A stretch of DNA of 64,000 nt, taken from positions 25,519 to 89,518 of the forward strand of contig DASVNH010000243.1 of the NCBI GenBank assembly GCA_036383955.1, written 5' to 3'. Shown in pieces: positions 40,581 to 49,175 of the stretch (the stretch's first letter is position 1; each line of letters opens with the position of its first letter). The DNA comes from JACQFK01 sp036383955. GTDB taxonomy: Bacteria > Planctomycetota > MHYJ01 > JACPRB01. The translations under genes were made by a program, and so were the position numbers. The notes under the pieces were generated by a model. That model ran no database searches. It had not been told where the DNA came from and was given only the letters and a program-made list of their open reading frames with translations.

Positions 40581-41245
40581 CGCGGCTGATCCTCAACGTC
40601 GCGACGGGGCCCTACGTCCCGCTGCAGAAGCGGCTCCTCGACAGCCTTCGCGGCGCCGACGTCCTGGCCTGGACGGACGCGTGGCCGCCGGGCAGCCCCG
40701 CCCACGCGGAGGCGCCCTACGCCTTCAAGCTGCACGCCTTCGCCGAGTCGCGCCGCCGCGGGGCGACGTCCGCTCTCTGGCTCGACGCCCCGGTCGTCGC
40801 CTCCGGCGATCCCGCGCCCGTGTTCGAGCGGATCGAGCGCGACGGCCATCTGTTCGTGAGCTCGGGCGACCGCCTGGGGAACTGGATCGGCGACGCGGCG
40901 CTCGAGGCGCTGGGGCTGTCGCGCGACGCGGCGATGGAGCTGCCGCTGCTGAACGGGACGTTCATCGGCCTCGAGTTCCGCCGCGGAGGCGCCTGGCTGG
41001 ACGCGATGCTCGAGGCGGCGGCGAAGGGGCTGCTGAGCGGCCCCTACTTCACCGAGCGGGCGCCGGCCGAGGCGCGCGCGCGGAAGCCCGGAAAGCCGGT
41101 CGGCGTCGCCTCGCGTGATCCGCGCTGCTGGGGGCACCGCCACGACGAGGCGATCGGCAGCGCGCTGGCGCGGCGGCTGGGGATGTCGATCGCCCCCGTC
41201 CCGGCGCTGTTCGGGACGTCGGGGCACTTCCGCCCGGGGCCCTGA
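40577..41245 (+). CDS. Glycosyltransferase-like hypothetical protein
   Basis: A 222-residue protein translationally coupled (ATGA) to the GH20-like gene. The pattern PYAFKLHAFAESRRRGATSA then LWLDAPVV resembles a family of small glycosyltransferase-like proteins with a YAFKxxA...VLWLDxxV core. No classical DxD motif is certain. WGHRHDEAIGSALARRLGM near the end is also typical of that group. It is probably cytoplasmic. The joint arrangement suggests both act on the same glycan, but this is inference. Confidence 0.55.
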   Translation: MTRLILNVATGPYVPLQKRLLDSLRGADVLAWTDAWPPGSPAHAEAPYAFKLHAFAESRRRGATSALWLDAPVVASGDPAPVFERIERDGHLFVSSGDRLGNWIGDAALEALGLSRDAAMELPLLNGTFIGLEFRRGGAWLDAMLEAAAKGLLSGPYFTERAPAEARARKPGKPVGVASRDPRCWGHRHDEAIGSALARRLGMSIAPVPALFGTSGHFRPGP

Positions 41246-41267
41246 AGGGCTAAGCTAGGGGCATTCG

Positions 41268-42050
41268 ATGGGCTCCCTGAAAATCCTGATCGTGGACGCG
41301 GAGCGGGCTTCGCTGCAGCTCGCCGAGGAGACGCTGAGCAAGCGCGGGCACGAGGTGCGCACGGCGACGGACGGGCAGACGGCGCTCAACCTGGTGTCGA
41401 GCTGGCCGCCCGACCTGATCCTGCTCGACCCGGCCGTCCCGGTGATGGACGGCTACCAGCTCGTGCGGCTGCTGCGCGCGCGGCCGGGCGCGCCGCTCCT
41501 GCCGGTGCTCTTCCAGGCGCCGAAGAAGGAGGTCCAGGAGCGGATCGCGGGCTTCCACCTCGACACCGACGACTACATGCCCAAGCCGATCAACCCGCAG
41601 GAGCTGGAGATCCGGGTCCGCGCGGCGATGAAGCGGCGCGGGGAGACGGAGCGGCGGCTGCGCCCCGCGTCCCCGGAAGGCGACGACTGGACGGTGCGGA
41701 TGAGCGGCATGCGGGGCAGCCTCGCGCTGATCGGCCTGCCGACCGTGCTGACCACGCTCGAGATGGACCGCAAGTCGGGCGTGCTCGTCGTCGCCGCGGA
41801 CGAGCTCAAGGCCAAGGCGCGCCTCGAGGTGCAGAAAGGGATGCTGGTCCGCGCCACGCTCGACGGCAAGAGCGTCCCGGTCAACCACGACCTCATCTAC
41901 GCGCTGATCCCCTGCGTGAAGGGCAAGTTCGACTTCCGCCCCAAGGTCATCACCGCCGCCGACGAGATCCGGACGCCGATGTCCTCCCTCATCCTCGAAG
42001 GCGCGCGCCGCGCCGACGAGGTCAAGCGCGCGAATCGCCGCCCGTTCTAA
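41268..42050 (+). CDS. Response regulator with DUF4388 (PatA-like) output domain
   Basis: A 260-residue two-domain regulator. The N-terminal receiver (about residues 4-122) has the acidic pocket ILIVDAE and phospho-acceptor Asp in LILLDPAVPVMDGYQL, and the conserved Lys in YMPKPINPQEL. The C-terminal DUF4388/PatA N-terminal domain (about 148-255) shows MRGSLALIGLPTVLTTLEMD and SGVLVVAADE. Such domains mediate protein interactions rather than DNA binding. The cognate kinase is not in the window. Confidence 0.87.
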   Translation: MGSLKILIVDAERASLQLAEETLSKRGHEVRTATDGQTALNLVSSWPPDLILLDPAVPVMDGYQLVRLLRARPGAPLLPVLFQAPKKEVQERIAGFHLDTDDYMPKPINPQELEIRVRAAMKRRGETERRLRPASPEGDDWTVRMSGMRGSLALIGLPTVLTTLEMDRKSGVLVVAADELKAKARLEVQKGMLVRATLDGKSVPVNHDLIYALIPCVKGKFDFRPKVITAADEIRTPMSSLILEGARRADEVKRANRRPF

Positions 42051-42057
42051 ATCGACT

Positions 42058-42672
42058 ATGTTCGAGAAATTCTCTCGCCGCGCTAAACTCGTCATGAGCC
42101 TCATGCGCCAGGAAGCGCTCCGTCTCGGGGCCGAAGAAATGGGCCTGGATCACCTTTTGCTGGGGCTCCTGGGACAAGAGGACGGAATCGCCGCGGTGAC
42201 CTTCAAGAATCACGGAGTCGACATAGCGACGCTCAAACAGCAGGTGGCGGCGAGGGCTCCCGCACCGCCGAACGAGTCCGACAAGGCCCGACGACCCTTT
42301 TCCAGCGATCCCCAGAATCTTCGGCTTTCCGAGGCCGTCCGTCGTGCCGTGAACCTAGCTTCGGAGGCCACCGCCGCGACGGGGGCTCGCGGCATCGACT
42401 CCGGTCATCTACTCATGGGATGGAGTCAAGCGGAGCGACTCGCGGGCAACGCGCTGAACCTGGATCTCGACGGCCTTCGCGACAAGGCGCTGGACATCCG
42501 CGGGAAGACCGTTTTCACGCCGCACCGGCCCAAGCCCGTCAACTGCGCCCACTCGAACATCGAGCGCCTCCACGACGGATTCGCCCTGGTGTGCCGCGAA
42601 TGCCGCCGCGTCTGGGTCGCGGTCCAGGAGGATCATCCGTTCGACCTGGACGAGGAACCGCTGGAGGCCTGA
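42058..42672 (+). CDS. Free Clp N-domain protein with C-terminal Cys motif
   Basis: A 204-residue protein with two ClpC-type N-terminal repeats (RRAKLVMSLMRQEALRLGAE and GLDHLLLGLLGQEDGI; then LSEAVRRAVNLASEATAATG and IDSGHLLMGWSQAE) but no AAA+ ATPase. The C-terminus adds CAHSNIERLHDGFALVCREC, a probable metal-binding CxnCxxC module. Free N-domains (ClpS- or ClpX-adaptor-like, or Tn-associated regulators) can bind substrates for degradation. It is visibly less GC-rich than its neighbours. It lies 7 bp behind the response regulator gene and probably co-transcribed with it. Confidence 0.75.
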   Translation: MFEKFSRRAKLVMSLMRQEALRLGAEEMGLDHLLLGLLGQEDGIAAVTFKNHGVDIATLKQQVAARAPAPPNESDKARRPFSSDPQNLRLSEAVRRAVNLASEATAATGARGIDSGHLLMGWSQAERLAGNALNLDLDGLRDKALDIRGKTVFTPHRPKPVNCAHSNIERLHDGFALVCRECRRVWVAVQEDHPFDLDEEPLEA

Positions 42673-42701
42673 CCGGACACTCCGCGGTATCCGCTAGAAC
42701 G

Positions 42702-42735
42702 CTTCTCGGTGTCCTCGGTGTCTCCGTGGTGAAGG
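42702..42735. repeat. Word repeat (ctcggtgtcctcggtgtctccgtggtg type)
   Basis: Third occurrence of the ggtgtc...cgtggtga wording seen at 247-314 and 15366-15517. Here only one arm is present, and it directly abuts the stop codon (42736) of the minus-strand gamma-glutamyltransferase gene. Confidence 0.65.
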
Positions 42736-44370
42736 TCACGCGCGAACGGCGGCGCCGTCGGCGCGCGGGTCGCTGCCCGCGGTGAGCGTCCCGTCGGAAT
42801 CTCGGCGGATGATCTGGCCGCGGCCGAAGAGCGCCCGCGCGAAGCCGGAAACGCCCGGTTTCGTCGCGTGGCCGAGCGCGCGGAGGGCGTCGGCCGTCGC
42901 CGCCGGCAGCCCCTCCTCCAGGGCGACGTGCTCCGCGTCGACGCAAAAGCGCGGGCGGTCGAGCGCCGCCTGGGGCGACAGGCCGTCGTCGACGAGGCCG
43001 ACGACGACCTGCAGGTGGCCCTGCGGCTGCATGTAGCCGCCCATCACTCCGAACGGCGCGTAGAGCGAGCCGTCTTCGCGCGTGAGCATCCCCGGAATGA
43101 TGGTGTGATAGGGCCGCTTGCGCGGCGCCACGACGTTCGGATGCCCTTCCTCGAGCGAAAAGCAGAACCCGCGGTTCTGCAGCGTGAACCCCCATCCCTC
43201 CGGGGCCAGGCCGGTCCCGAAGCCCATATAGTTCGAATTGATGAACGAGCAGGCGTTTCCCCGCGCGTCCACCACGCAGAAATAGACCGTGTCGGAGCCC
43301 GCCACGGGCGAGCCGCGCCTGACGTCCGCCGCCGCCCGCTTCGGATCCAGGAGCTTGCGCCGCTCCGCCGCGTAGCTTTTCGACAGCAGCTCGTTCGCGG
43401 GAACGCGCGTGACCGCGGGATCCGCCACGAACCAGCGCGTGTCCGCGAAGGCGAGGCGCGTCGCCTCGATCAGGAGATGCCAGCGCTCCGGGCCGAGCGG
43501 GCCGGTCGAGCGGAGGTCGACGCCCTCCAGGATGTTGAGCGCGAGCAGCGCGGTGATGCCCTGCCCGTTGGGCGGGCACTCCCAGACGCGGAGGCCGCGG
43601 TAGGTCGTCGAGATCGGCTCGTCCCAGGTGGACGCGTGCGCGGCGAGGTCCGCTTCCGAAAGGAGGCCGCCGTTTTCGCGGACGACCTTCACGACGGCGC
43701 GGCCGATCTCGCCTTTGTAGTAGGCGTCGCGGCCGCCGTCCGCGATCGCGCGGAAGCTCCTCGCCAGCGCGGGATTGCGGAAGCGTTCGCCGGCGCGCGG
43801 CGGCGGCAGGAGGTCCTTGCCGCCCGGCGACCTCCGAAGCTGGCCGGCGCCGAGGTCCCAGCTGTGGGCGGTGTGCGCGCCGACCGCGAAGCCTTCCTCC
43901 GCCAGGCGGATCGCGGGCGCGAGGACGTCCTTCATCGCCCGCGTGCCGTGGCGCGCGAGGAGGTCGCACCACCCCGCGCAGGCGCCGGGCACGGTGACGG
44001 TGTTCCCGTGGCCCGCGGTCCACGCGCGCGCGGCGATCTCGCGAGTGAGCGCGGCGGGGGCGCGGCCCGAGCCGTTGATCCCGGAGACTTTTTTCGAGGC
44101 GGCGTCGTACACGAGGGCGAACATGTCGCCGCCGAGGCCGGTGGAGCAGGGTTCCGCGAGAGCGAGCGCGGCGGCGGCGGCGACCGCGGCGTCGACGGCG
44201 TTGCCGCCCGCGCGCAGGATCTCGGCGCCGGCCTCGGACGCGACGCGCTGGCTGGTGGCGACCGCGCCGCCGCGGGATTCGGGACCGGTCACGACGGAGC
44301 CTCCGCGGCAGCCGGCGGCCGCGAGGGCCGCGGCGCCGGCGACAAAATGTCGGCGCGAAACTCCGTCCAT
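42736..44370 (-). CDS. ggt: Gamma-glutamyltransferase
   Basis: A 544-residue Ntn-hydrolase that cleaves glutathione and gamma-glutamyl compounds in the periplasm. The export signal has a twin-arginine (VSRRHFVAGAAALAAAGC) with a lipobox Cys. Family blocks include GGNAVDAAVAAAAALALAEP, STGLGGDMFALVYD, ECPPNGQGITALLALNILEG and the autoprocessing site GSDTVYFCVVDARGNACSFI, where the Thr would be the nucleophile of the small subunit. PYHTIIPGMLTREDG and GVMGGYMQPQGHLQV complete the small subunit. The ATG at 44370 was chosen over a TTG two codons upstream. Confidence 0.9.
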   Translation of the reverse strand: MDGVSRRHFVAGAAALAAAGCRGGSVVTGPESRGGAVATSQRVASEAGAEILRAGGNAVDAAVAAAAALALAEPCSTGLGGDMFALVYDAASKKVSGINGSGRAPAALTREIAARAWTAGHGNTVTVPGACAGWCDLLARHGTRAMKDVLAPAIRLAEEGFAVGAHTAHSWDLGAGQLRRSPGGKDLLPPPRAGERFRNPALARSFRAIADGGRDAYYKGEIGRAVVKVVRENGGLLSEADLAAHASTWDEPISTTYRGLRVWECPPNGQGITALLALNILEGVDLRSTGPLGPERWHLLIEATRLAFADTRWFVADPAVTRVPANELLSKSYAAERRKLLDPKRAAADVRRGSPVAGSDTVYFCVVDARGNACSFINSNYMGFGTGLAPEGWGFTLQNRGFCFSLEEGHPNVVAPRKRPYHTIIPGMLTREDGSLYAPFGVMGGYMQPQGHLQVVVGLVDDGLSPQAALDRPRFCVDAEHVALEEGLPAATADALRALGHATKPGVSGFARALFGRGQIIRRDSDGTLTAGSDPRADGAAVRA

Positions 44371-44394
44371 GGACAAACGACCCGCCGGAGGAGC

Positions 44395-45153
44395 CTACTC
44401 GCGCTTGGCCTTCGGCAGGACTTTCTCGAGGATCGCGCGCTCGGCCGGGACGACGTCCTTGAACATCTTGTCGTCCGCCAGGACGTGCTCGCGGCGGCCG
44501 ATCTCGCGGACCGCCTCCTTGATGAACTGCGCGCCCGAGAAGGACACGTGCTCCTCGATGTCGTAAAGCCGGATGAGCGGCACGATCGCGCGGCGGTCGC
44601 CGACGCGCGTGAGGGCGTCGACTACGCCGTCGCGGACGCGCTTGCGGCCGTCGCCGAGCATCGACAGGAGATCGTCCAGGCCGCCCTTCTCGCCGAGGCC
44701 GGCGAGGATGCGGTGGATCTTGATCTTGGCGGCCTCGCAGCAGTGGACGACCTGCTTGTCGTGGTTCTTTTTCGTGCGCTTGTCGAGCTTGGCGAGCTGC
44801 TCGAGAAGAGGCGCGGCGACGCGACGGTCGGCGATCGGCACGAGCAGCTCGATGAAGCTCTCGAGCAGATACACGTCCTCGACCTTGCGGATCTCCACGA
44901 CGTGGTTGAAGGCGTGGAGGATCACGTTGATCGAGGGCTTGCCGATCTCGGCGAGCGCGTCCGAGAAATTGGTCAGCGCGTCGGGCTTCTTGATGAGCGA
45001 GTCGACGATCGCCTCCGCGGCTTCCTCGCCGAACTTTCCCAGCATGCGCACCGACGCCGCGCGCACGGCGTAGTCATCGGAAAGGAGATCTTTGATGTGC
45101 TTCTGGATCGCGACGGCCGACGAACTTTTTCCCCCAGGCTCCGAATCGCTCAT
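44395..45153 (-). CDS. HEAT-repeat protein
   Basis: A 252-residue helical-repeat protein. Recurrent pairs of helices with D/R/G turns (DDYAVRAASVRMLGKFGEEA, DGRKRVRDGVVDALTRVGDR) fit PBS-lyase HEAT repeats, which make protein-binding solenoids. It has no signal peptide or catalytic domain. The ATG at 45153 behind gggagac is used rather than the longer frame. It lies 24 bp upstream of the gamma-glutamyltransferase gene on the same strand, so they may share a transcript. Confidence 0.75.
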   Translation of the reverse strand: MSDSEPGGKSSSAVAIQKHIKDLLSDDYAVRAASVRMLGKFGEEAAEAIVDSLIKKPDALTNFSDALAEIGKPSINVILHAFNHVVEIRKVEDVYLLESFIELLVPIADRRVAAPLLEQLAKLDKRTKKNHDKQVVHCCEAAKIKIHRILAGLGEKGGLDDLLSMLGDGRKRVRDGVVDALTRVGDRRAIVPLIRLYDIEEHVSFSGAQFIKEAVREIGRREHVLADDKMFKDVVPAERAILEKVLPKAKRE

Positions 45154-45300
45154 TACTCTTGTCTCCCTACCTTTTCCCACCCGCGCGCGTCTCCCGCGAC
45201 GCTCGCGCCGATTTGGATTATACAATCGACGTCACGCGGAACAAGTCCGCGGCGAATGAAAGACGAAGAAACTTCCGCGGCCGTGTAAAGAGGGGATCCC

Positions 45301-47259
45301 ATGATCTTCGCGCTTTTTCTCCAGGTCGCCGTCGATCTCTCGCGCCACGACGACGCGTGCGGCGTGAAGATCGAGCGGAAGAACGACGTCCTTCGCGCCT
45401 CCTGGGACGGCGGCCACGCCGTCGAGTTCTCGCTCGAGCCCGGACGGCCGCTCCTCGCCTCGCTCGAGGCGAACGGCGCCGTCGTCGCGCGCGGCCTCGC
45501 GCCGCGCTTCCGCGTCACCACCGGCTCCCGCGTCGAGCGCCCCAACGAGCGGTACATTTTCTTCGACAAGCCCGCGAAACGGCCCACCTCGTCCCACGAC
45601 GCCGCGCTCGAGCTGAAAACCGTGCGCGCGGAAAGCGCGGGCGCGCGGACGTCGATCTCGTTCTCCGCCCTTTCCGCGGGACCTTTTCGAGGAGAGCTCA
45701 TCGCGCGAATCTACTCCGGCAGTCCCTTGATCCAGCTGGAAGCGGCGATGTCACTCGAAGAAAAGCTCGTCGCCTACATTTACGATTTCACGCTCGAGGG
45801 GGACGTCGCGTCTTACGCCTGGATGGACACGAGCGACCGCTTCGCGCGCGTCCCGGCGGGCGAGGGGGAGGCCAAGCCGATCGCGGTCCGGCGACGGACG
45901 ATGATCGGCGAGACCGCCGCGGGCGCCGTCGCCGTGTTCCCGCCTCCGCACGCCTTCTTCTTTCCGCGCGACCACAGCGACAATTTCCAGTTCGCCCAGG
46001 CCGGCGGCAAGCGCTTCGGCCTCCGCCAGGATCCCGACCGCAAGAACGCGTTCGTGCCGTGGATCGACGCCCCGGCGGGCCGCGCGCAGCGGATGTCCGC
46101 GTTCCTCCTCGTCCACGCCGGCAAGGCGGAGGAGGCGCTCGAGCGGGTCGGGCGCTACACGCGGGGGGACACGTTCGCGCCGATGGAGGGGCGCCTCACC
46201 TTCACGAGCCACTGGCACGTGCGGCTCACGGTGGCGGAAATGGCCGGGACGCCCCGGGCGCCGGAGGTGGCGCGCGTGATGAAGTCGATGGGCGTCAATC
46301 TCGTCCACCTCGCGGAATTCCACGGCGACGGCTCGCCGGGCGATCCCGGTCCGAAGCGCCTGCCGGAGCTGAAGGCGATGTTCGACCTCTGCCGGAAATA
46401 CTCGGACGATGCGCTCCTCTTCATCCCCGGCGAGGAGGCGAACGCGCACCTCAACCATCCCGCGCCGAAGGGCACGCACGCGGGCCACTGGCTCTACCTG
46501 TTCCCGAAGCCGGTCTACCTCACGCTCGTCCGCGACGCCGGCGCCCCCTTCGAGGAAACGATCGCGCCCTACGGCAAGGTCTACCACGCCGGCAGCGAGG
46601 CCGACATGGTCGAGATCCTCAAGCGCGAGAACGCCCTCGCCTGGACCGCCCATCCGCGCATCAAGGCGTCGTTCGCCTGCCCCGACAGCTACAAGGACAA
46701 GGACTGGTTCAAGAGCGACCTCTGGCTCGGCGGCGCCTGGAAGTCGATGCCCGCCGACCTCTCCCATCCGCGCCTCGGCGTCCGCGTCCTCGATCTCCTC
46801 GACGACATGAACACTTGGGGACGCCCCAAGATCTCGCACGGCGAGGTCGACACGTTCGAGCTCGACCGCACCCACGAGCTCTACGGCCACATGAACGTCA
46901 ACTACCTGCGCCTCGCGAAAAAGCCCACCGTCGACGACTGGTCGCCGGTGCTCGACTGCCTCCGCCGCGGCGATTTCTTCGTCACGACCGGCGAGGTGCT
47001 CATCCACGCGTTCGACGCCAAGGACGGCCACGTGTCCGCCGACCTCGAGTGGACGTTCCCGCTCCGCCAGGTCGAGCTCGCGTGGTGGGACGGCGCGAAC
47101 GTGCGGCGCCGGACGATCCCGCTGGACGAGACGCGCGAAGGAGGCCGCCGGGCGTTCCGCTGGCCGCTCGACCTGAACGGCGTCCGCTGGGTCCGGCTCG
47201 AGGCGTGGGACGTCGCCACCAACGGCGCGTTCACCCAGCCGCTCTGGATCGCTCCGTGA
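45301..47259 (+). CDS. CehA/McbA-like PHP-superfamily secreted protein
   Basis: A 652-residue protein with a possible short N-terminal signal (MIFALFLQVAVD). The first half is beta-rich and uncharacterised. The second half (about residues 300-560) follows the CehA/McbA-type PHP pattern: TSHWHVRLTVAEM, VNLVHLAEFHGDG, LFIPGEEANAHLNHP, ENALAWTAHPRIKAS and RGDFFVTTGEVLIHAFD, all likely metal ligands. It probably hydrolyses an ester or phosphoester. The stop overlaps the GTG of the following cupin gene (GTGA). Confidence 0.65.
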   Translation: MIFALFLQVAVDLSRHDDACGVKIERKNDVLRASWDGGHAVEFSLEPGRPLLASLEANGAVVARGLAPRFRVTTGSRVERPNERYIFFDKPAKRPTSSHDAALELKTVRAESAGARTSISFSALSAGPFRGELIARIYSGSPLIQLEAAMSLEEKLVAYIYDFTLEGDVASYAWMDTSDRFARVPAGEGEAKPIAVRRRTMIGETAAGAVAVFPPPHAFFFPRDHSDNFQFAQAGGKRFGLRQDPDRKNAFVPWIDAPAGRAQRMSAFLLVHAGKAEEALERVGRYTRGDTFAPMEGRLTFTSHWHVRLTVAEMAGTPRAPEVARVMKSMGVNLVHLAEFHGDGSPGDPGPKRLPELKAMFDLCRKYSDDALLFIPGEEANAHLNHPAPKGTHAGHWLYLFPKPVYLTLVRDAGAPFEETIAPYGKVYHAGSEADMVEILKRENALAWTAHPRIKASFACPDSYKDKDWFKSDLWLGGAWKSMPADLSHPRLGVRVLDLLDDMNTWGRPKISHGEVDTFELDRTHELYGHMNVNYLRLAKKPTVDDWSPVLDCLRRGDFFVTTGEVLIHAFDAKDGHVSADLEWTFPLRQVELAWWDGANVRRRTIPLDETREGGRRAFRWPLDLNGVRWVRLEAWDVATNGAFTQPLWIAP

Positions 47260-48092
47260 CGCTCGAGGCCTTCCTGGGCGGGATGCCCGCCGGGGAATTC
47301 TTCGACCGCCACTGGTCCCGGCTGCCGCTGGCCCGCCCCGGCGGCGCGCGGGCGTTCCAGATTCCCGTCGATTTCGACCGGATCCTCGCGGCGGAGGGCG
47401 TCGACGCCTTCCTCGCGCGGGACGCGGCGATGTGGGAAGGCGGGCGCTCGCCGGGGCCGGAACGGGCCCGGGCGATGGCGGCGGACGGCTGGACGGCCGT
47501 CGCGCGCGACGCCCAGAAGCACGACGCGGGGCTCGCCGGGATCGCGGCCGGATTCGAGCGGGACCTGGGGGCGCCGGTGAACGTCCATCTCTACGCCACT
47601 CCGGCGGGACGGAGCGGCTTCGGCTGGCACTACGACGTCGAGGACGTCTTCATCCTTCAGGTCCGCGGCGCGAAGGAGTACCCGCTCCGCAAGAACACCG
47701 TCCTGCCCTGGCCGGTGCTCGAGGCCATGGGCCCGGACCTCCATTACGAGCGGGAGATCTCGCCGGTCTGGACCGCGCGCCTGGAGGAGGGCGACGCCCT
47801 CTACATCCCGCCCGGCTGGTGGCACCGCGCGAACGGCGTCGGGAACGGCTCGCTCACGATCGCCGTCGGGCTGATGTCGCCGACGGGGCTGTCGGCGCTC
47901 GACCTCCTTCGCCGGGAGCTGGTCGCGAACCCCGCGTGGCGCCAGCGGCTTCCGGTGACGGGAGCGGCGGCGGGCCGGAGCCGCGAGGAGCTCGAGGCCG
48001 AGCTCGAGGCGCTGTTCCGGGAGCTCGGCCGCGACCTCGCGCGGGCCCTTTCGGACGGCGGCCTGGCGCGCCGCTGGCTGCGCGCGCGATAA
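47256..48092 (+). CDS. JmjC-like cupin oxygenase (second copy)
   Basis: A 278-residue RoxA/MINA-type cupin, a probable Fe(II)/2-oxoglutarate protein hydroxylase. The metal triad is in FGWHYDVEDVFILQV (HxD) and LYIPPGWWHRAN (distal His). It is related in layout to the cupin at 20111-21247 but has no peptide genes around it. The GTG start at 47256 overlaps the preceding stop, so it is translated with the PHP-like gene. The C-terminal 60 residues are helical and charged. Confidence 0.8.
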   Translation: MTLEAFLGGMPAGEFFDRHWSRLPLARPGGARAFQIPVDFDRILAAEGVDAFLARDAAMWEGGRSPGPERARAMAADGWTAVARDAQKHDAGLAGIAAGFERDLGAPVNVHLYATPAGRSGFGWHYDVEDVFILQVRGAKEYPLRKNTVLPWPVLEAMGPDLHYEREISPVWTARLEEGDALYIPPGWWHRANGVGNGSLTIAVGLMSPTGLSALDLLRRELVANPAWRQRLPVTGAAAGRSREELEAELEALFRELGRDLARALSDGGLARRWLRAR

Positions 48093-48125
48093 ACACGCCG
48101 CCCCCCGGATCGCTACAATCAGTCC

Positions 48126-49040
48126 ATGAGCAGATTCTTCGCCGGCCTCCTCGCGGGTCTCGCGATCGCCGCCGTCTTCAGCTGGATTTCGTCCTCGCCG
48201 CCTCCCGCGCCGTCGAAGCCCGCCCCGGACGGCGCGCTCCGGGCGGCCCGGGCCGAGGCCGAGCGCCTCGCGGCCCGCGTCGCGGAGCTGGAGAAGCGGC
48301 CGGCGGAGGCGTCCCCGCGCCCGGCCGCGCCGACGTCCCCGACGGCCCCGGAAGTGAAGCTGGAGGAGCGCTTCGAGGCCCTCGTCGAAAAGGGGCTCGC
48401 GGGGATGGCGGGGCCGGACATGCGGGCGTTCCTGGACGAGGTGAAGGCCAAAGGGGCGCCGGCGGTCGCGTTCCTCGTCGCGCGGCTGCGGGACGGCTCG
48501 ACGTCCCAGGAGCGCTTCCTCGCGGCCGCCGCGCTCGAAGGGGCCGGGGACCCGGCCGCCGTTCCGGCGCTCGCGGAAGCCCTGCGGAAGGATCCCGACG
48601 ACCTGGTCCGCCGGATGGCGTCCCACGCGATCGCGGTGATCGGGAGCGACGCCGGCGAGGCCGCGCTCCGCGTGGCGATGGGCGGAGATAAGGACTGGGG
48701 CGTCCGCGTCAATTCCGCGTACGGCCTCGCGAAGCTGGGGCGCGACGACGGCCTGCGCATGCTCGAGGGCGCCTACGGCTCCGCCGAGACGCCCGCCGAG
48801 TACCGGCTGGCCATCCTGGGCGGGCTGGCGGACGTCGCCGCCCCCGCGACGGCCCCGCTGTTCCGCCGGATCCTGGCGGACACGACGGACGTGTCCTACC
48901 TGCTGACGGCGGTGAACGCGCTGGGGAAGATGAAGGACGCGGGGGCGCGCGCCGATCTGGAGCGGCTGGCCGCGACGGAAGGGATTCCCCAGTCGGTGCG
49001 GGAAGCCGCGCGCAAAGTCCTGGCCGGCCTCCCCCGCTAG
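48126..49040 (+). CDS. Membrane-anchored HEAT-repeat protein
   Basis: A 304-residue protein with one N-terminal membrane anchor (SRFFAGLLAGLAIAAVFSWI), a short coiled coil (AEAERLAARVAELEKR), a Pro/Ala linker and five or so HEAT repeats (about residues 100-300; FLAAAALEGAGDPAAVPALA, LVRRMASHAIAVIGSDAGEA, VRVNSAYGLAKLGRDDGL). It is a probable periplasmic scaffold. The stop TAG lies in the CTAG end of the inverted repeat at 49037-49175. Confidence 0.78.
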   Translation: MSRFFAGLLAGLAIAAVFSWISSSPPPAPSKPAPDGALRAARAEAERLAARVAELEKRPAEASPRPAAPTSPTAPEVKLEERFEALVEKGLAGMAGPDMRAFLDEVKAKGAPAVAFLVARLRDGSTSQERFLAAAALEGAGDPAAVPALAEALRKDPDDLVRRMASHAIAVIGSDAGEAALRVAMGGDKDWGVRVNSAYGLAKLGRDDGLRMLEGAYGSAETPAEYRLAILGGLADVAAPATAPLFRRILADTTDVSYLLTAVNALGKMKDAGARADLERLAATEGIPQSVREAARKVLAGLPR

Positions 49041-49175
49041 CAGGCTGCTGAAAAAGGTAATAGGCATTGGGCAATTGGCATTAGCAGACTCGTCCCCCCC
49101 TTGTCCCCCCGAGGGGGAACGGCCCCGCCATTGCCTAATGCCTATGGCCAAATGCCTTTTTCAGCAGCCCGCTAG
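49037..49175. repeat. 139-bp inverted repeat shared by two convergent gene ends
   Basis: The outer arms ctagcaggctgctgaaaaag and its near-exact complement (ctttttcagcagcccgctag) are 20 nt with one mismatch. Inside are iterated cattgggcaattggcatta-type words on both sides of a C/G-rich centre. The terminal CTAG at each end supplies the stop codon of the flanking convergent gene (49038-49040 and 49172-49174). The T-run after the stem would make a bidirectional terminator. Confidence 0.8.

Noticed and set aside
47256..48092. Second cupin gene as another leader-peptide locus
   Set aside because: The flanking sequence contains no MKK(T/A)KGG leader ORF, YkgJ gene or exporter; it is coupled to a PHP-like gene instead.
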